Assembly (NCBI GenBank): GCA_034434895.1
Contig: DAOTYI010000162.1
Coordinates: 1-22,577 of the forward strand
DNA length: 22,577 nt
Source: DAOTXL01 sp034434895
GTDB lineage: Bacteria > Chloroflexota > Anaerolineae > JAAYZQ01
Direction of reading: 5' to 3'
Both the position numbers and the translations under genes were made by a program. A model generated the notes under the pieces. That model had not been told where the DNA came from. It saw nothing but the letters and a program-made list of their open reading frames with translations, and did no database searches. Shown here one piece after another: positions 1 to 7,501 of this stretch; position 1 is the stretch's first letter, and the number at the start of each line of letters is the position of its first letter.

Positions 1-149
1 GCCCTCAGCCACTCCAACGCCTGTTCACCGATTGGCTCTCCCACCTCCGCCAGACGGGCAACCCAGGCCGTATCATACGCAGATCTCGTGATCTGTTGAC
101 CGGGACCGATCTCCCGTAGCAGGGAATGAATGTTGCGACGCAGATCCAT
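1..149 (-). CDS. Class II diterpene cyclase, N-terminal fragment (cut by window edge)
   Basis: Reading leftwards from an ATG at 149 gives 49 residues that stay open to the window edge. Residues 23-31 read SAYDTAWVA, the N-terminal signature of class II diterpene cyclases (plant copalyl diphosphate synthases, M. tuberculosis Rv3377c, Herpetosiphon kolavenyl diphosphate synthase), followed by an ALEWL-type segment. These soluble enzymes protonate and cyclise geranylgeranyl diphosphate to a bicyclic diphosphate using a DxDD motif, which would lie outside the window. A purine-rich GGAGAAG lies about 6 bases upstream of the ATG. The gene follows the diterpene synthase-like gene by 21 bases on the same strand, the same pairing as Rv3377c/Rv3378c. 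The fold assignment rests on the motif alone, but the motif is highly specific. The final product cannot be deduced. Confidence 0.85.
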   Translation of the reverse strand, partial: MDLRRNIHSLLREIGPGQQITRSAYDTAWVARLAEVGEPIGEQALEWLR

Positions 150-170
150 CTCTTCTTCTCCGATGAGTGC

Positions 171-1094
171 TTACATCCAACTGGTCGGCAACACGACCTG
201 GGGCAACGGATACCAAAACTCCCCGGCATTCTGCCTGGCCCCGACGCCCAGAGTCTGCCCCATGTTGGCCTGGTAAAACTCTTTCATCAATGCCCAGGCC
301 TGAGAGTCCATATGCAAATAGTCCGGCTCCTTGCCCCGACGGGCATACAAATGGTCATACAGGATGTCGCGCAGCTGTTGTTCGGTAAGATAGGGCGACG
401 GGCTGACCGTAAAATACAGGTCCTCGTTGCCGGTAGCTATCAGTGGCATGTCAAAGACACAGAATTTATCAAATCCTATGAAAAAGTCAACCGGACCCAC
501 ATACTCACCATAATAAAGCTCGACCAGGGTGCGTTTGTCAGGGATGCGGCCATGCTCAGCATGATAACGGACGGCCAGTCTGGCCACGGTCTCGGTGGCA
601 TCCTGTGCACACACACCAAAGAAAAGCCGGTACTGATTGTGGACGGCAGTCTGCACAGCCAGTCGGTCAAACAGGTCGGCCAGGTATGCATACGGTGTCG
701 GATCAAAAAACTGGTGATAGTCTCCATAGAAGCGGACCCGGACATTATAGGCCGCGTAGAAATCCAAAAAGTCACGATGAGTGGCCAGCCGCGACAGTCC
801 TGCAGCAGCCAGACGCAGATAATTCTCGCCCCGCTCCAGCAAGTCAGGGCCGAAAACCGGGGTCAATAACGTGTCCACACCGTGGTCAAAAAGCATCCGA
901 TATAGCTCAATGTGACGGCGCCCCGTCACATCGAGGTAGGTCAAAAGGGAATTCTCTTCCGGCCGGGGTTGGTGCTCCAGCATAAACCACCGCCGGGTGC
1001 CGTTGATGGGAAAGACACACACTTTCGGCCCGGCTTCACGCACCAATCGGGCAACCTGAGTTGTGGGCAGATGACGGAATTCTTCTACATTCAT
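171..1094 (-). CDS. Tuberculosinol/kolavelool synthase-like diterpene synthase (Rv3378c family)
   Basis: This 307-residue protein is alignable from memory with Rv3378c of M. tuberculosis, the cis-prenyltransferase-fold enzyme that acts on tuberculosinyl diphosphate. Shared blocks are GPKVxVFPxxGTRRWFxLE near residues 22-39, RFYGDY, a YYGEY block followed by an FIGF block, and LYFTVxPSxYxTE with RxILYDH near the C-terminus. The family removes diphosphate from a class II cyclase product, giving a diterpene alcohol or transferring the diterpenyl group to another acceptor. The GTRRW block has Asn31 where I recall the essential Asp34 of Rv3378c. The gene overlaps the upstream methyltransferase by ATGA and is followed by the class II cyclase, so the two steps are probably coupled. 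The family assignment is firm; the product is unknown. Confidence 0.88.
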   Translation of the reverse strand: MNVEEFRHLPTTQVARLVREAGPKVCVFPINGTRRWFMLEHQPRPEENSLLTYLDVTGRRHIELYRMLFDHGVDTLLTPVFGPDLLERGENYLRLAAAGLSRLATHRDFLDFYAAYNVRVRFYGDYHQFFDPTPYAYLADLFDRLAVQTAVHNQYRLFFGVCAQDATETVARLAVRYHAEHGRIPDKRTLVELYYGEYVGPVDFFIGFDKFCVFDMPLIATGNEDLYFTVSPSPYLTEQQLRDILYDHLYARRGKEPDYLHMDSQAWALMKEFYQANMGQTLGVGARQNAGEFWYPLPQVVLPTSWM

Positions 1095-1690
1095 GATCGC
1101 TTCTCTCTGATAATTTTGTGTAAATTTGGAAAGAAACGGGGTGTGCGAGCCATATACCCGGCATAACCGGGCAATTGTTCGCTAAGCAGCCTCTCTTCCC
1201 GGCGGACGGCCTGGGAGAAATCAACAAAAACGTAGATCATGGCAGCCAACGTGAACAGGCCGGGATTGATCAACAGCATGCCCACGGTGAACAGAAAATA
1301 GGAGGTATAGATGGGATGGCGTACATAAGCATAGGGTCCACTCTCTACCAGATACTGGCCGGCCTGAACCTCCTCACGTTCGCCATAAAACTGGCGCAAA
1401 CAGAGACGCGCCCACCAGTGCAGGGCCAGAGCAGCCAGGGCCAGCATCACTCCCCCTCCCTGGACCAGGGCCGCCCACCGACCGGCAATATGCAACCCCA
1501 GGCCAGGCCACACAACAGGTTGCAGGACAAGCAAGACCGCAGCCAAAAAGGCCAGGACCGTATACCCCCAGGCCCGGCAGGTGCCCTCAGCCCGCAGCGG
1601 ATCGAAACGGCGCATCAACCATACATCTCCCACATAGAAGGCAACGATCAATGCCAAAATCGCAACCGATTGCCAAAGGCCACTTACCAT
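1091..1690 (-). CDS. Isoprenylcysteine carboxyl methyltransferase (ICMT)/PEMT-family membrane methyltransferase
   Basis: A 199-residue integral membrane protein with about five hydrophobic segments. The conserved C-terminal catalytic region of the ICMT/phospholipid methyltransferase family is present: a GPYAYVRHPIY block near residues 118-128, then a hydrophobic hairpin, then RREERLL and a Y-x-x-Y segment. Members use SAM to methylate lipophilic substrates at the membrane. The start at 1690 has GGAGG nine bases upstream, and the stop overlaps the diterpene synthase start by four bases. In this context it may O-methylate the diterpene alcohol. I recall that Herpetosiphon makes an O-methylated kolavelool through a methyltransferase encoded beside its two diterpene synthases. 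The substrate here is inference. Confidence 0.82.
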   Translation of the reverse strand: MVSGLWQSVAILALIVAFYVGDVWLMRRFDPLRAEGTCRAWGYTVLAFLAAVLLVLQPVVWPGLGLHIAGRWAALVQGGGVMLALAALALHWWARLCLRQFYGEREEVQAGQYLVESGPYAYVRHPIYTSYFLFTVGMLLINPGLFTLAAMIYVFVDFSQAVRREERLLSEQLPGYAGYMARTPRFFPNLHKIIREKRS

Positions 1691-1730
1691 CAGTCCTGTC
1701 CTCCACCGATGTCATGACGTGATCGGCCGG

Positions 1731-2309
1731 TCATCGAACCGCACTCTGGCGAACACCTTCAGCATCCCAGGGACCATAGTCTGTCAGGACAATGGCTCCC
1801 GTTACAACAGCCGTAACGATCAAGACACCCAACCATATCGGCAGGTTCGCAGAAGACAACCGAACTCCAACGAAACCAAGAGCACACGACAGGCCAAACA
1901 ACCCACACCGACCCGGATTGAGCGGCGACCCAGAAGCCAGGTTCTGTGCTGCTCGCAATCCACTCCCGCCCACCAGACCAATAAGCGCATCGGTCCACCA
2001 TCTGCTCCATGAAGCCGCCAGGTAGATTGTAAAAACAAGCATCAATGCGGCGATTACCACTATATTTGTGATCACCACCCGCCACGGTTCATGGTGACCT
2101 TCTACAATGCGCGATTCGGTCAGGCGAATGGCGAGTGAACCAACTATGCTGCCGGCCAGCAGGCAAGCCACAGCCGCCCCTGCTCTGCCTTGTGGCCAGA
2201 GATGGATGGCCACCATAAATCCTGCCACCAACGGCAGGTTCTGGATAAATTCCCAGAAAAAGACCTGACAGAATCGGGATGGAATATGCACCGACCATTT
2301 ACCGGCCAT
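1731..2309 (-). CDS. Hypothetical multi-pass membrane protein
   Basis: I do not recognise this 192-residue protein. It is strongly hydrophobic with about five predicted membrane segments (roughly residues 20-40, 46-62, 76-98, 138-152 and 157-176) and a short acidic C-terminus. It has no cysteine-rich or nucleotide-binding motif. The start at 2309 lies inside the end of the upstream FemAB-like gene (11-base overlap), with AGGAG four bases before the ATG, so translational coupling is likely. Its place between a transferase and the methyltransferase in the diterpene operon suggests a membrane role in making, modifying or moving the same product, but nothing in the sequence proves this. Confidence 0.7.
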   Translation of the reverse strand: MAGKWSVHIPSRFCQVFFWEFIQNLPLVAGFMVAIHLWPQGRAGAAVACLLAGSIVGSLAIRLTESRIVEGHHEPWRVVITNIVVIAALMLVFTIYLAASWSRWWTDALIGLVGGSGLRAAQNLASGSPLNPGRCGLFGLSCALGFVGVRLSSANLPIWLGVLIVTAVVTGAIVLTDYGPWDAEGVRQSAVR

Positions 2310-3384
2310 ATGGCTCCTGAACCCGGCCTTCCTCCTCCCGCGCCAGCCAGTGGCCTACCCTCTGCAACCAGGCGCTCCGGCCGGCAAAGACAGCATAGTG
2401 ATCCTTTGTCACCTCAAAACCCAACCGTCGCTTGGTTTCGTAAGAGCCTGTGCCTCCCCACAAAACACGCCCCCCTTGCTCGATGGCACAGCGCACCGTC
2501 TCGTAGGCCAGTTGGAAGTAAGCATACTCAACCTTGTAGTCGCGTCCCAGCAACAGCCAACGCCAGGCGCCGCGATCCCCGATCATCAACGAGCAACCGA
2601 CCAGCCGGCCCTCGATCTCGGCCGACAACCAGAGGGCATCCACCATGCCGGCGCGCTCATGGGTTGCTCGCGCCCAGGGGAAAGGAGGCGATCTGTAAAA
2701 GTCCTCCACATTGCGGATCAGGGCCAGGGCCTGATCCAGAGTGCGCTCATCCAAAGGCCGCTCAAGGGAATGACGTTTGACCCGGATCCCCATTTCTTCG
2801 GCACGCTGGCAGTTGGTCCGGTACTGCCGCCGACTCTTTTTTGACAAACTGGCCAGATAACTCTCGAAATCGGGCCAGGCCAGGGTCAGGCGAGTGCCCG
2901 GTTCGGGCAATTCCGCCGAGGCAAAGGTCGGCGGCCAGCCTGCCCAGCGGGTCTCGACCTCCTCCAAATAGACAAAGACCACAAACGAAGCGCCGTGGTG
3001 CCTGGCCTGCTCCAGGGCTTGCTGGCCGATGACAGTCAGAGCCTCATCCCGCAAGGGCGGATCGGGCAAAACCAGACCCGGCACGTCGGCCAGAGGCGCC
3101 TGGCAGACCAGGAGCGGCCAGCGGCGCAGCAGCCACTCCACCAGGCGACGCACCGGCCCAGCCGGCATCGGGACCGGTTCGTTTCGGCGTAGCCAGAAAG
3201 TTGCCCTGGCCACCGCTTCACGGTCCAGAGAAAGGATGATATAGATGGGCAAGTTATCGGCCAGCACCGCCTCGCCAAAGCGATACCAACGATAGCTGGC
3301 AAAAGGCCGATCCCCGGCCAGACGATCCCAGGCCTCCTGGCCAACCTCTTCGACACTGTGGGCAATCTGAACGTCAAACCCCAT
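2299..3384 (-). CDS. FemAB/GNAT-like acyl- or aminoacyltransferase
   Basis: A 361-residue soluble protein with the layout of the FemAB-like double-GNAT family (peptidogalycan-type and GNAT_6 proteins). An N-terminal half has the FASYRWYRF-type opening seen in these proteins. A middle block, FESYLASLSKKSRRQYRTN at about residues 174-192, is the typical S-K-K-x-R-x-x-x-R segment. The C-terminal half contains a LVGCSLMIGDRG strand pair, a YAYFQLAYE helix, and a GGTGSYETKRRLGFE ending typical of the family. Members transfer amino acids or acyl groups to cell-envelope or lipid substrates. GAGG lies seven bases before the ATG. In this operon it could acylate or aminoacylate a diterpenoid, but an independent envelope role is possible. 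Confidence 0.72.
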   Translation of the reverse strand: MGFDVQIAHSVEEVGQEAWDRLAGDRPFASYRWYRFGEAVLADNLPIYIILSLDREAVARATFWLRRNEPVPMPAGPVRRLVEWLLRRWPLLVCQAPLADVPGLVLPDPPLRDEALTVIGQQALEQARHHGASFVVFVYLEEVETRWAGWPPTFASAELPEPGTRLTLAWPDFESYLASLSKKSRRQYRTNCQRAEEMGIRVKRHSLERPLDERTLDQALALIRNVEDFYRSPPFPWARATHERAGMVDALWLSAEIEGRLVGCSLMIGDRGAWRWLLLGRDYKVEYAYFQLAYETVRCAIEQGGRVLWGGTGSYETKRRLGFEVTKDHYAVFAGRSAWLQRVGHWLAREEEGRVQEPYGR

Positions 3385-3413
3385 CGTCGAGCCTCATCCA
3401 ACCGCCCATCCAC

Positions 3414-4748
3414 TCATGCCTCCTGGTCAGGGCCCAGCCGATGCGGATAGTGCAGGAAGATCAGGAACGCGGCCAATAACATGGCCCCGCCCACAACCCC
3501 GATCAGCCGCACACCAAGCGGACCGTGCGGATCGGAATGGCTGCGGCCCAGGAGCAACAACATGGGAACCAGGGCCGTCGCTGCTCCACTGACCACATTG
3601 TCCAGCAACCCCCAGGTGGCATAGTAAATCCCTTCGCGGCGCTGGCCGGTCAACCGTTCGTCATAGTCGGTCACTTCGGCCGCAAAGACTGAGGACAGGA
3701 CCAATGCGCCGGACAGGGTGGCTGCCTGAAGAACGATCCACACAATGCCCTGCACTTTCAACGGCACCGGGAACCAACTGCCGATCAGAGTCAGTCCGGC
3801 CAATACCAGCGCCGAAGTCAACAGAGACACACCGAACACGCGCCATTTGCCCATCCTGTCCGCAAGCCGTGCGACCAACGGATAGCAGATCACCGAAACC
3901 AGGATAGAAAACAGATAAAAGTAGACAGTATCGGCCTTGGTCAGCAGACAGATCTCGGTGGCGATGAACGGAATCGCCGCCGGAACCAACGTCATCGTGC
4001 CCCAATAGAGGGCCCAGGTGAGGGTGTAAATCAGAAAGGCCCGGTTCTGCCGCGTGCTCAACAGGCTTGACCAGAACCCCAGCCGCCTCGCGGGGGCGAT
4101 CTGTCGCTCCGGCCGTTCACGGAGCACGAAAAGAGGAGCATAAAAAAGGGGCAACATGGCCAGCGCATAGACCAGCGCCATACGCACATACCCCATCCGC
4201 TCGATGACCAGACCCACAAAAGCGCCCAAGACCATCCCCACCGTCTCCAGACCCGCCTTCCACGCCGACACCCGTACCCGGTGGCGATCGCTGAGCGCCA
4301 GCTCCGGCAGCAAGGCGCCATGAGCGATGTGCAGAAAGCTGTAGGCCACGTTATACAGCTCCAGGATCACCACCAGATAGACCAGGTTCCATGCCGACTC
4401 ACCCCGGACCGGTGGAGTCCACAGCAGGACAAAAAAGACCAGCATAGGCAGGGCAGAGGCAGCCATAAAAGGCAGCCGGCGGCCCCACCGGCTATGGGTG
4501 CGATCCGACAGATACCCAATCGGTGGGTCAATCACCGCATCCACCAGCCGATTGGCAAACAGGGCCACGCCCAGGAGCGCCGCCGGCACCAACGGCCGCC
4601 CTTCCCCTTCAGGCGGCAGGTAAAAGTACAACAACCAACCGCTCAGGACAGACCAGAGGACCGTGCTGCCCAGGGAAATCATGCCATAAGAGAGGTCAAT
4701 CCTGACACCGGGCAACCGTTGCTGCTCTTCAGCCCAAAGTGCCTGCAT
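3414..4748 (-). CDS. MFS transporter of the GPH (MFS_2/MelB-like) family
   Basis: About 444 residues with twelve hydrophobic segments. The first loop contains NRLVDAVIDPPIGYLSDRTHSRWGRR, which matches the D-x-x-x-DPxxGxxSDRxxxxWGRRxP signature of the glycoside-pentoside-hexuronide:cation symporter family. Such proteins move sugars or other small molecules with H+ or Na+. I place the start at ATG 4748, which has GGGGA five bases upstream. A GTG at 4775, directly abutting the stop of the HTH gene, is an alternative without a visible ribosome site. The protein lies in an operon with diterpene synthesis genes and is the obvious candidate to export or import the pathway product or a conjugate. The substrate cannot be read from sequence. 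Confidence 0.8.
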   Translation of the reverse strand: MQALWAEEQQRLPGVRIDLSYGMISLGSTVLWSVLSGWLLYFYLPPEGEGRPLVPAALLGVALFANRLVDAVIDPPIGYLSDRTHSRWGRRLPFMAASALPMLVFFVLLWTPPVRGESAWNLVYLVVILELYNVAYSFLHIAHGALLPELALSDRHRVRVSAWKAGLETVGMVLGAFVGLVIERMGYVRMALVYALAMLPLFYAPLFVLRERPERQIAPARRLGFWSSLLSTRQNRAFLIYTLTWALYWGTMTLVPAAIPFIATEICLLTKADTVYFYLFSILVSVICYPLVARLADRMGKWRVFGVSLLTSALVLAGLTLIGSWFPVPLKVQGIVWIVLQAATLSGALVLSSVFAAEVTDYDERLTGQRREGIYYATWGLLDNVVSGAATALVPMLLLLGRSHSDPHGPLGVRLIGVVGGAMLLAAFLIFLHYPHRLGPDQEA

Positions 4749-4775
4749 TATGTTCCCCAGGGTTTTCAGATCCAC

Positions 4776-4991
4776 TCAGCTACCAGGCACTACGGTCAAC
4801 TGCTGCCTGCCAAGCCACCTCCCCAGATCAGGCTCGCTGATCCGCCACCCTCGACCCACTTTGTACGCCGGCAGGTCTCCTTTTTTGATCCAGCGACGAA
4901 CTGTGTAGACAGAAACCCGCAACAGGGCCGCTACCTCCTGAGCGGTAAGAAAAGAGTGCGATCCTTCCGGACCCATCGCTTCTACGGACAT
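4776..4991 (-). CDS. Small excisionase/MerR-type helix-turn-helix DNA-binding protein
   Basis: The supported start is ATG 4991, with GGAGG six bases upstream (4998-5002); a longer reading from 5090 has no such site. The resulting 71-residue protein is almost entirely one HTH_17 (excisionase-like) domain: LTAQEVAALLRVSVYTVRRWIKKG followed by the wing LPAYKVGRGWRI and an SEPDLGRWL helix. In free-living bacteria such stand-alone domains are often small transcriptional regulators rather than phage excisionases, and no integrase is present here. It is the first gene of the diterpene operon and sits behind a promoter region with a perfect palindrome, so it may regulate the operon, including itself. 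Confidence 0.78.
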   Translation of the reverse strand: MSVEAMGPEGSHSFLTAQEVAALLRVSVYTVRRWIKKGDLPAYKVGRGWRISEPDLGRWLGRQQLTVVPGS

Positions 4992-5107
4992 GATGAACCT
5001 CCAATGTGCCTGTCCGATGGCAGCATGCCCGGCATTCACATCGGCAAACCGTTCGGCGCCCCGCCCTGAACAGCGGTCGCAGACCACCACAGCACAAACC
5101 TTTATTT

Positions 5108-5136
5108 AGTATAGCACAAAGTAGCACAACCTTCCA
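5108..5136 (-). promoter_or_regulatory. Putative promoter of the diterpene operon
   Basis: On the minus strand, TATACT at 5113-5108 is a good -10 element in an AT-rich patch unlike the GC-rich surroundings. A -35 hexamer at 17-base spacing (5136-5131) is weak, consistent with an activated promoter. Two direct copies of TAGCACAA (plus strand, 5112-5119 and 5122-5129), ten bases apart and so on one helix face, fill the spacer. The leader to ATG 4991 would be about 110 bases. Confidence 0.45.
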
Positions 5137-5153
5137 TAGGACATTGGTCCTAT
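5136..5153. promoter_or_regulatory. Perfect 18-bp palindrome, candidate operator
   Basis: ATAGGAC-attg-GTCCTAT is a perfect inverted repeat with seven-base arms and a four-base centre. It overlaps or abuts the expected -35 position of the promoter that reads into the HTH gene. This is the usual placement for an operator, and the adjacent HTH protein or a TetR/MarR-like regulator outside the window could bind it. No binding evidence exists. Confidence 0.4.
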
Positions 5154-5258
5154 TGCAAACAGACGAAAACAAACAAGAGCAATGCCCAGAGGCAGTCAAT
5201 CGCTGCCCTGCACATTGCCCTTGCTATATGGGGCGAGGTGCATCTCACCCGCACGGGA

Positions 5259-5471
5259 TCATCTGGGCCGCCAGAGCTCCTCCAACTGTGCCATCAGCTC
5301 CCGACGGCGTGCTTCAGCCGCCTGGCGTCCCTCATCCAGGATCTCCTGGATGCGCTCCTGGATCAGCCGTCGTGTATCTGGCCCACTGCGGGGTGCAAAC
5401 AGCAGCACCAGGCCCACTCCCATCAATGCTCCTAACAACAATCCGGCTAGAATTCGCATCATCTTACCCAT
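5259..5471 (-). CDS. YtxH-like small membrane-anchored protein
   Basis: The start at ATG 5471 is chosen because GGAGG lies a few bases upstream; an in-frame upstream extension is cysteine/proline-rich and lacks a ribosome site. The 70-residue protein has one N-terminal membrane helix (about residues 5-22) ending in LLFAPRSG, the hallmark of the YtxH/gas-vesicle-like family. A charged amphipathic helix follows (RRLIQERIQEILDEGRQ and onward) and probably forms a coiled coil. Such proteins are linked to stress and the cell envelope in Firmicutes and Chloroflexota, but their biochemical function is unknown. It is not obviously cotranscribed with either flanking operon. Confidence 0.72.
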   Translation of the reverse strand: MGKMMRILAGLLLGALMGVGLVLLFAPRSGPDTRRLIQERIQEILDEGRQAAEARRRELMAQLEELWRPR

Positions 5472-5675
5472 TGCATCGCCTCCTTGGATGATATGTGCTC
5501 GCGCGGGGTCTGGCGGCGGATGACACACCCACCCCGAACAGGACACACACCGCACAAACTCCGCGCGTAGCTACCTTTGGAATCGAGCTTTCAGGCAGGC
5601 CATACCTTGTGGCCATGACCGGCTAAAGCCTCTCCTCCCTGTGGTGTGCGAACCGTCACTTCTGCGCTACGATCT

Positions 5676-6485
5676 CTACTCGCAATCACTCCCGATCCTC
5701 TCCCGCACCCGGCGGGACAGCGCCCCAAAGAATTCGGTGTACATGACTTCTACCGTCCGTGGCCGGGGCAGGTCCACCTTCACCTCAGCGCAGATGCGCC
5801 CTGGCCGGGGCGACATGACCAGCACCCGGTCGGCCAAAAAGATCGCCTCCTGAAGATCGTGCGTGACCATCACCGCTGTGACCCGTCGGACCTGCCAGAT
5901 GCGCAACAGTTCCAGGTTCATCTGCTCCCGGCTCAGCGCGTCCAGGGAGCCAAACGGTTCGTCGAGCAGCAACACCTCTGGATCAGAAGCCAGCGCCCGG
6001 GCGATCGCCACCCGCTGCGCCATGCCCCCTGACAGCATCCGAGGGTAGGCCGCTTCGAACCCCTCCAACCCGACCAGGGCGATCAGCTCCCGTCCTCGTT
6101 GCTCCGCCTGGGGTCGGGGCATACCGGCCACCTCCAGCGGCAAGGTCACGTTGCGCAGGACCGTCCGCCAGGGCAGCAGGTTCACCTGCTGGAACACATA
6201 GCTCACCTGCCGGAGCGGCGATGACAGCGGCCGTCCAGCCAGGTAGACCCGCCCCTCCGTCGGCGTCAGCAGCCCACCCAGGATGCGCAGCAATGTGCTC
6301 TTCCCACAACCCGACGGGCCGACGATGGCTACAAACTCCCCCTGCCTCACCGCCAGTTCCACCTCATCCAGAGCCAGAAGAGGTCCCTGTTGCGTGGGGT
6401 ACAGGTGACGCAGGCCCTCGGCCACCAGCAGAGCTTTCCCCCTGTCGGGATACAGAGCGCCCGACACCCCGCTACCGGCTTTCAC
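5676..6485 (-). CDS. ABC transporter ATP-binding protein (SsuB/TauB/ThiZ type), predicted flavin or precursor uptake
   Basis: All ABC ATPase motifs are present: Walker A GPSGCGKST (about residues 56-64 from the chosen start), Q-loop in VFQQVNLLPWRT, signature LSGGMAQR, Walker B VLLLDEP, D-loop SLDA and H-loop VTHD. The FQQ-x-x-LLPW form is typical of the nitrate/sulfonate/thiamine-precursor subfamily. I prefer GTG 6485, immediately after the stop of the binding-protein gene, because an upstream ATG at 6542 would give an extra 19 residues inside that gene with no family similarity. The start is uncertain. It is the last gene of the riboswitch-controlled operon and powers the permease at 8806-9663. 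Confidence 0.88.
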   Translation of the reverse strand: MKAGSGVSGALYPDRGKALLVAEGLRHLYPTQQGPLLALDEVELAVRQGEFVAIVGPSGCGKSTLLRILGGLLTPTEGRVYLAGRPLSSPLRQVSYVFQQVNLLPWRTVLRNVTLPLEVAGMPRPQAEQRGRELIALVGLEGFEAAYPRMLSGGMAQRVAIARALASDPEVLLLDEPFGSLDALSREQMNLELLRIWQVRRVTAVMVTHDLQEAIFLADRVLVMSPRPGRICAEVKVDLPRPRTVEVMYTEFFGALSRRVRERIGSDCE

Positions 6486-6486
6486 C

Positions 6487-7491
6487 CTATGGTCTGACCT
6501 CCACAATGAACCGGTTGGTAAACATGGCGGCCACATCTCCACCAGCAGGGATCAGCCCCATCTGCTCCATGACCCGCTGTGAAGCCTGCCATTCGGCCTC
6601 AACCGAGCGCCCCAACTGACCGGCCTCCGCCCGCCAGAAAGAAATCGATTCCTCCAGGACGGCGCGGTTCACCTCTCTGGTCTGGGCATCGCTGGCCGCT
6701 TCCGGCACATATTTGAGCACGATCTCGAACGCTTCGTCGGGATGGTCGAGGGTATAGGCCAGGCCCCGCAGTGTCGCCCGGACCATGCCCTGGACCAGCT
6801 CCGGGTGCTGGTTGATCGTCTTTTCATTGGTGATCAACCCGTTCGACACCAGATTGACATAGTCGGCCACATAGATCACCTCCACCTGCTGCCCGGCCTG
6901 GCGCATCTGCACCGGTTCGTTCATGGCATAACACAGCGCCGCATCCACCTGTTTCTCGCTCAGGGCGGCCACCTGCGTGTAGCCGATGGAGATCAACTGC
7001 ACGTCCGCTTCCCTGATCCCGGCCGCCTCCAGCAACGCCCGCCAGCCGATATAGCTCGCCCCATAGAGGGCGGGAGTACCCACCCGTTTGCCCACCAGAT
7101 CGGCCGGCCGGTGGATGCCGGTCTCGGCCAGGGAGACCACACACACCGGGAAGCGCCTGTACCAGTTCAACACATAGACCACCGGCAACCCCTGGCTGCG
7201 GGCCAGGATGACCTGATCGCCACTGGCAATCGCAAACTGCAACTCGTCGCTGCCCACCAGCTTCAACAGATCGGTCTCCCAGCCATAGTTGAACTGGACC
7301 TGAATCCCCTCCCCGGCAAAATAGCCCCTGTCCACCGCCACATAGAACGGTGCAAACTGCACGTTGGGGATATAGCCCATTGCCAGGGTCACCACCTGGG
7401 GCGGTTTTTCCCGTTCTGCCGGCCTGCAACCCACCAGGAAGCCGGTCAACAGGATCGCCCACCATCCCAGACCTGCCAGTCGCCTCATCAT
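6487..7491 (-). CDS. NMT1/ThiY-like substrate-binding lipoprotein (RibY-like)
   Basis: A 334-residue protein with a signal peptide and lipobox LVGC (Cys22), so it should be tethered outside the membrane. The mature start GYIPNVQFAPFYVAVDRGYF is the NMT1/THI5-like opening shared by HMP/FAMP-binding ThiY and the predicted riboflavin-binding RibY. Central blocks such as LQFAIASGDQVI and GKRVGTPALYGASY form the usual ligand hinge. GGAGG precedes the double ATG. An FMN riboswitch heads the operon. I recall that Chloroflexota carry FMN-riboswitch-controlled RibXY systems of this type, which makes riboflavin or a related compound the best ligand guess. Thiamine precursors are the alternative suggested by the fold alone. 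Confidence 0.83.
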   Translation of the reverse strand: MMRRLAGLGWWAILLTGFLVGCRPAEREKPPQVVTLAMGYIPNVQFAPFYVAVDRGYFAGEGIQVQFNYGWETDLLKLVGSDELQFAIASGDQVILARSQGLPVVYVLNWYRRFPVCVVSLAETGIHRPADLVGKRVGTPALYGASYIGWRALLEAAGIREADVQLISIGYTQVAALSEKQVDAALCYAMNEPVQMRQAGQQVEVIYVADYVNLVSNGLITNEKTINQHPELVQGMVRATLRGLAYTLDHPDEAFEIVLKYVPEAASDAQTREVNRAVLEESISFWRAEAGQLGRSVEAEWQASQRVMEQMGLIPAGGDVAAMFTNRFIVEVRP

Positions 7492-7501
7492 CTTTCCTCC
7501 T

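Noticed and set aside
5..229. A 74-codon minus-strand frame at the left edge
   Set aside because: A different frame of the same strand encodes the SAYDTAWVA cyclase N-terminus with a ribosome site; the 74-residue product has no recognisable features.
126..869. Long plus-strand frames opposite the diterpene synthase and other minus-strand genes
   Set aside because: They are antisense shadows without ribosome sites or conserved motifs.
4776..4991. Excisionase-like gene as a sign of an integrated phage or mobile element
   Set aside because: No integrase, att-like repeat or tRNA gene lies nearby, and the gene is joined to a metabolic operon.
4992..5090. N-terminal extension of the HTH protein from 5090
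   Set aside because: No ribosome site precedes 5090, while GGAGG stands at proper spacing before ATG 4991; the extension is Cys/Arg-rich and unlike the family.
5226..5260. Short palindrome GAGGTGCATCTC as a terminator after the YtxH-like gene
   Set aside because: The stem is short and imperfect and no T run follows on either strand.
5472..5675. The 204-base gap between the YtxH-like gene and the ABC ATPase gene
   Set aside because: I see no RNA gene, convincing promoter hexamers or terminator; only short imperfect repeats such as GGCCA...GGCCA.
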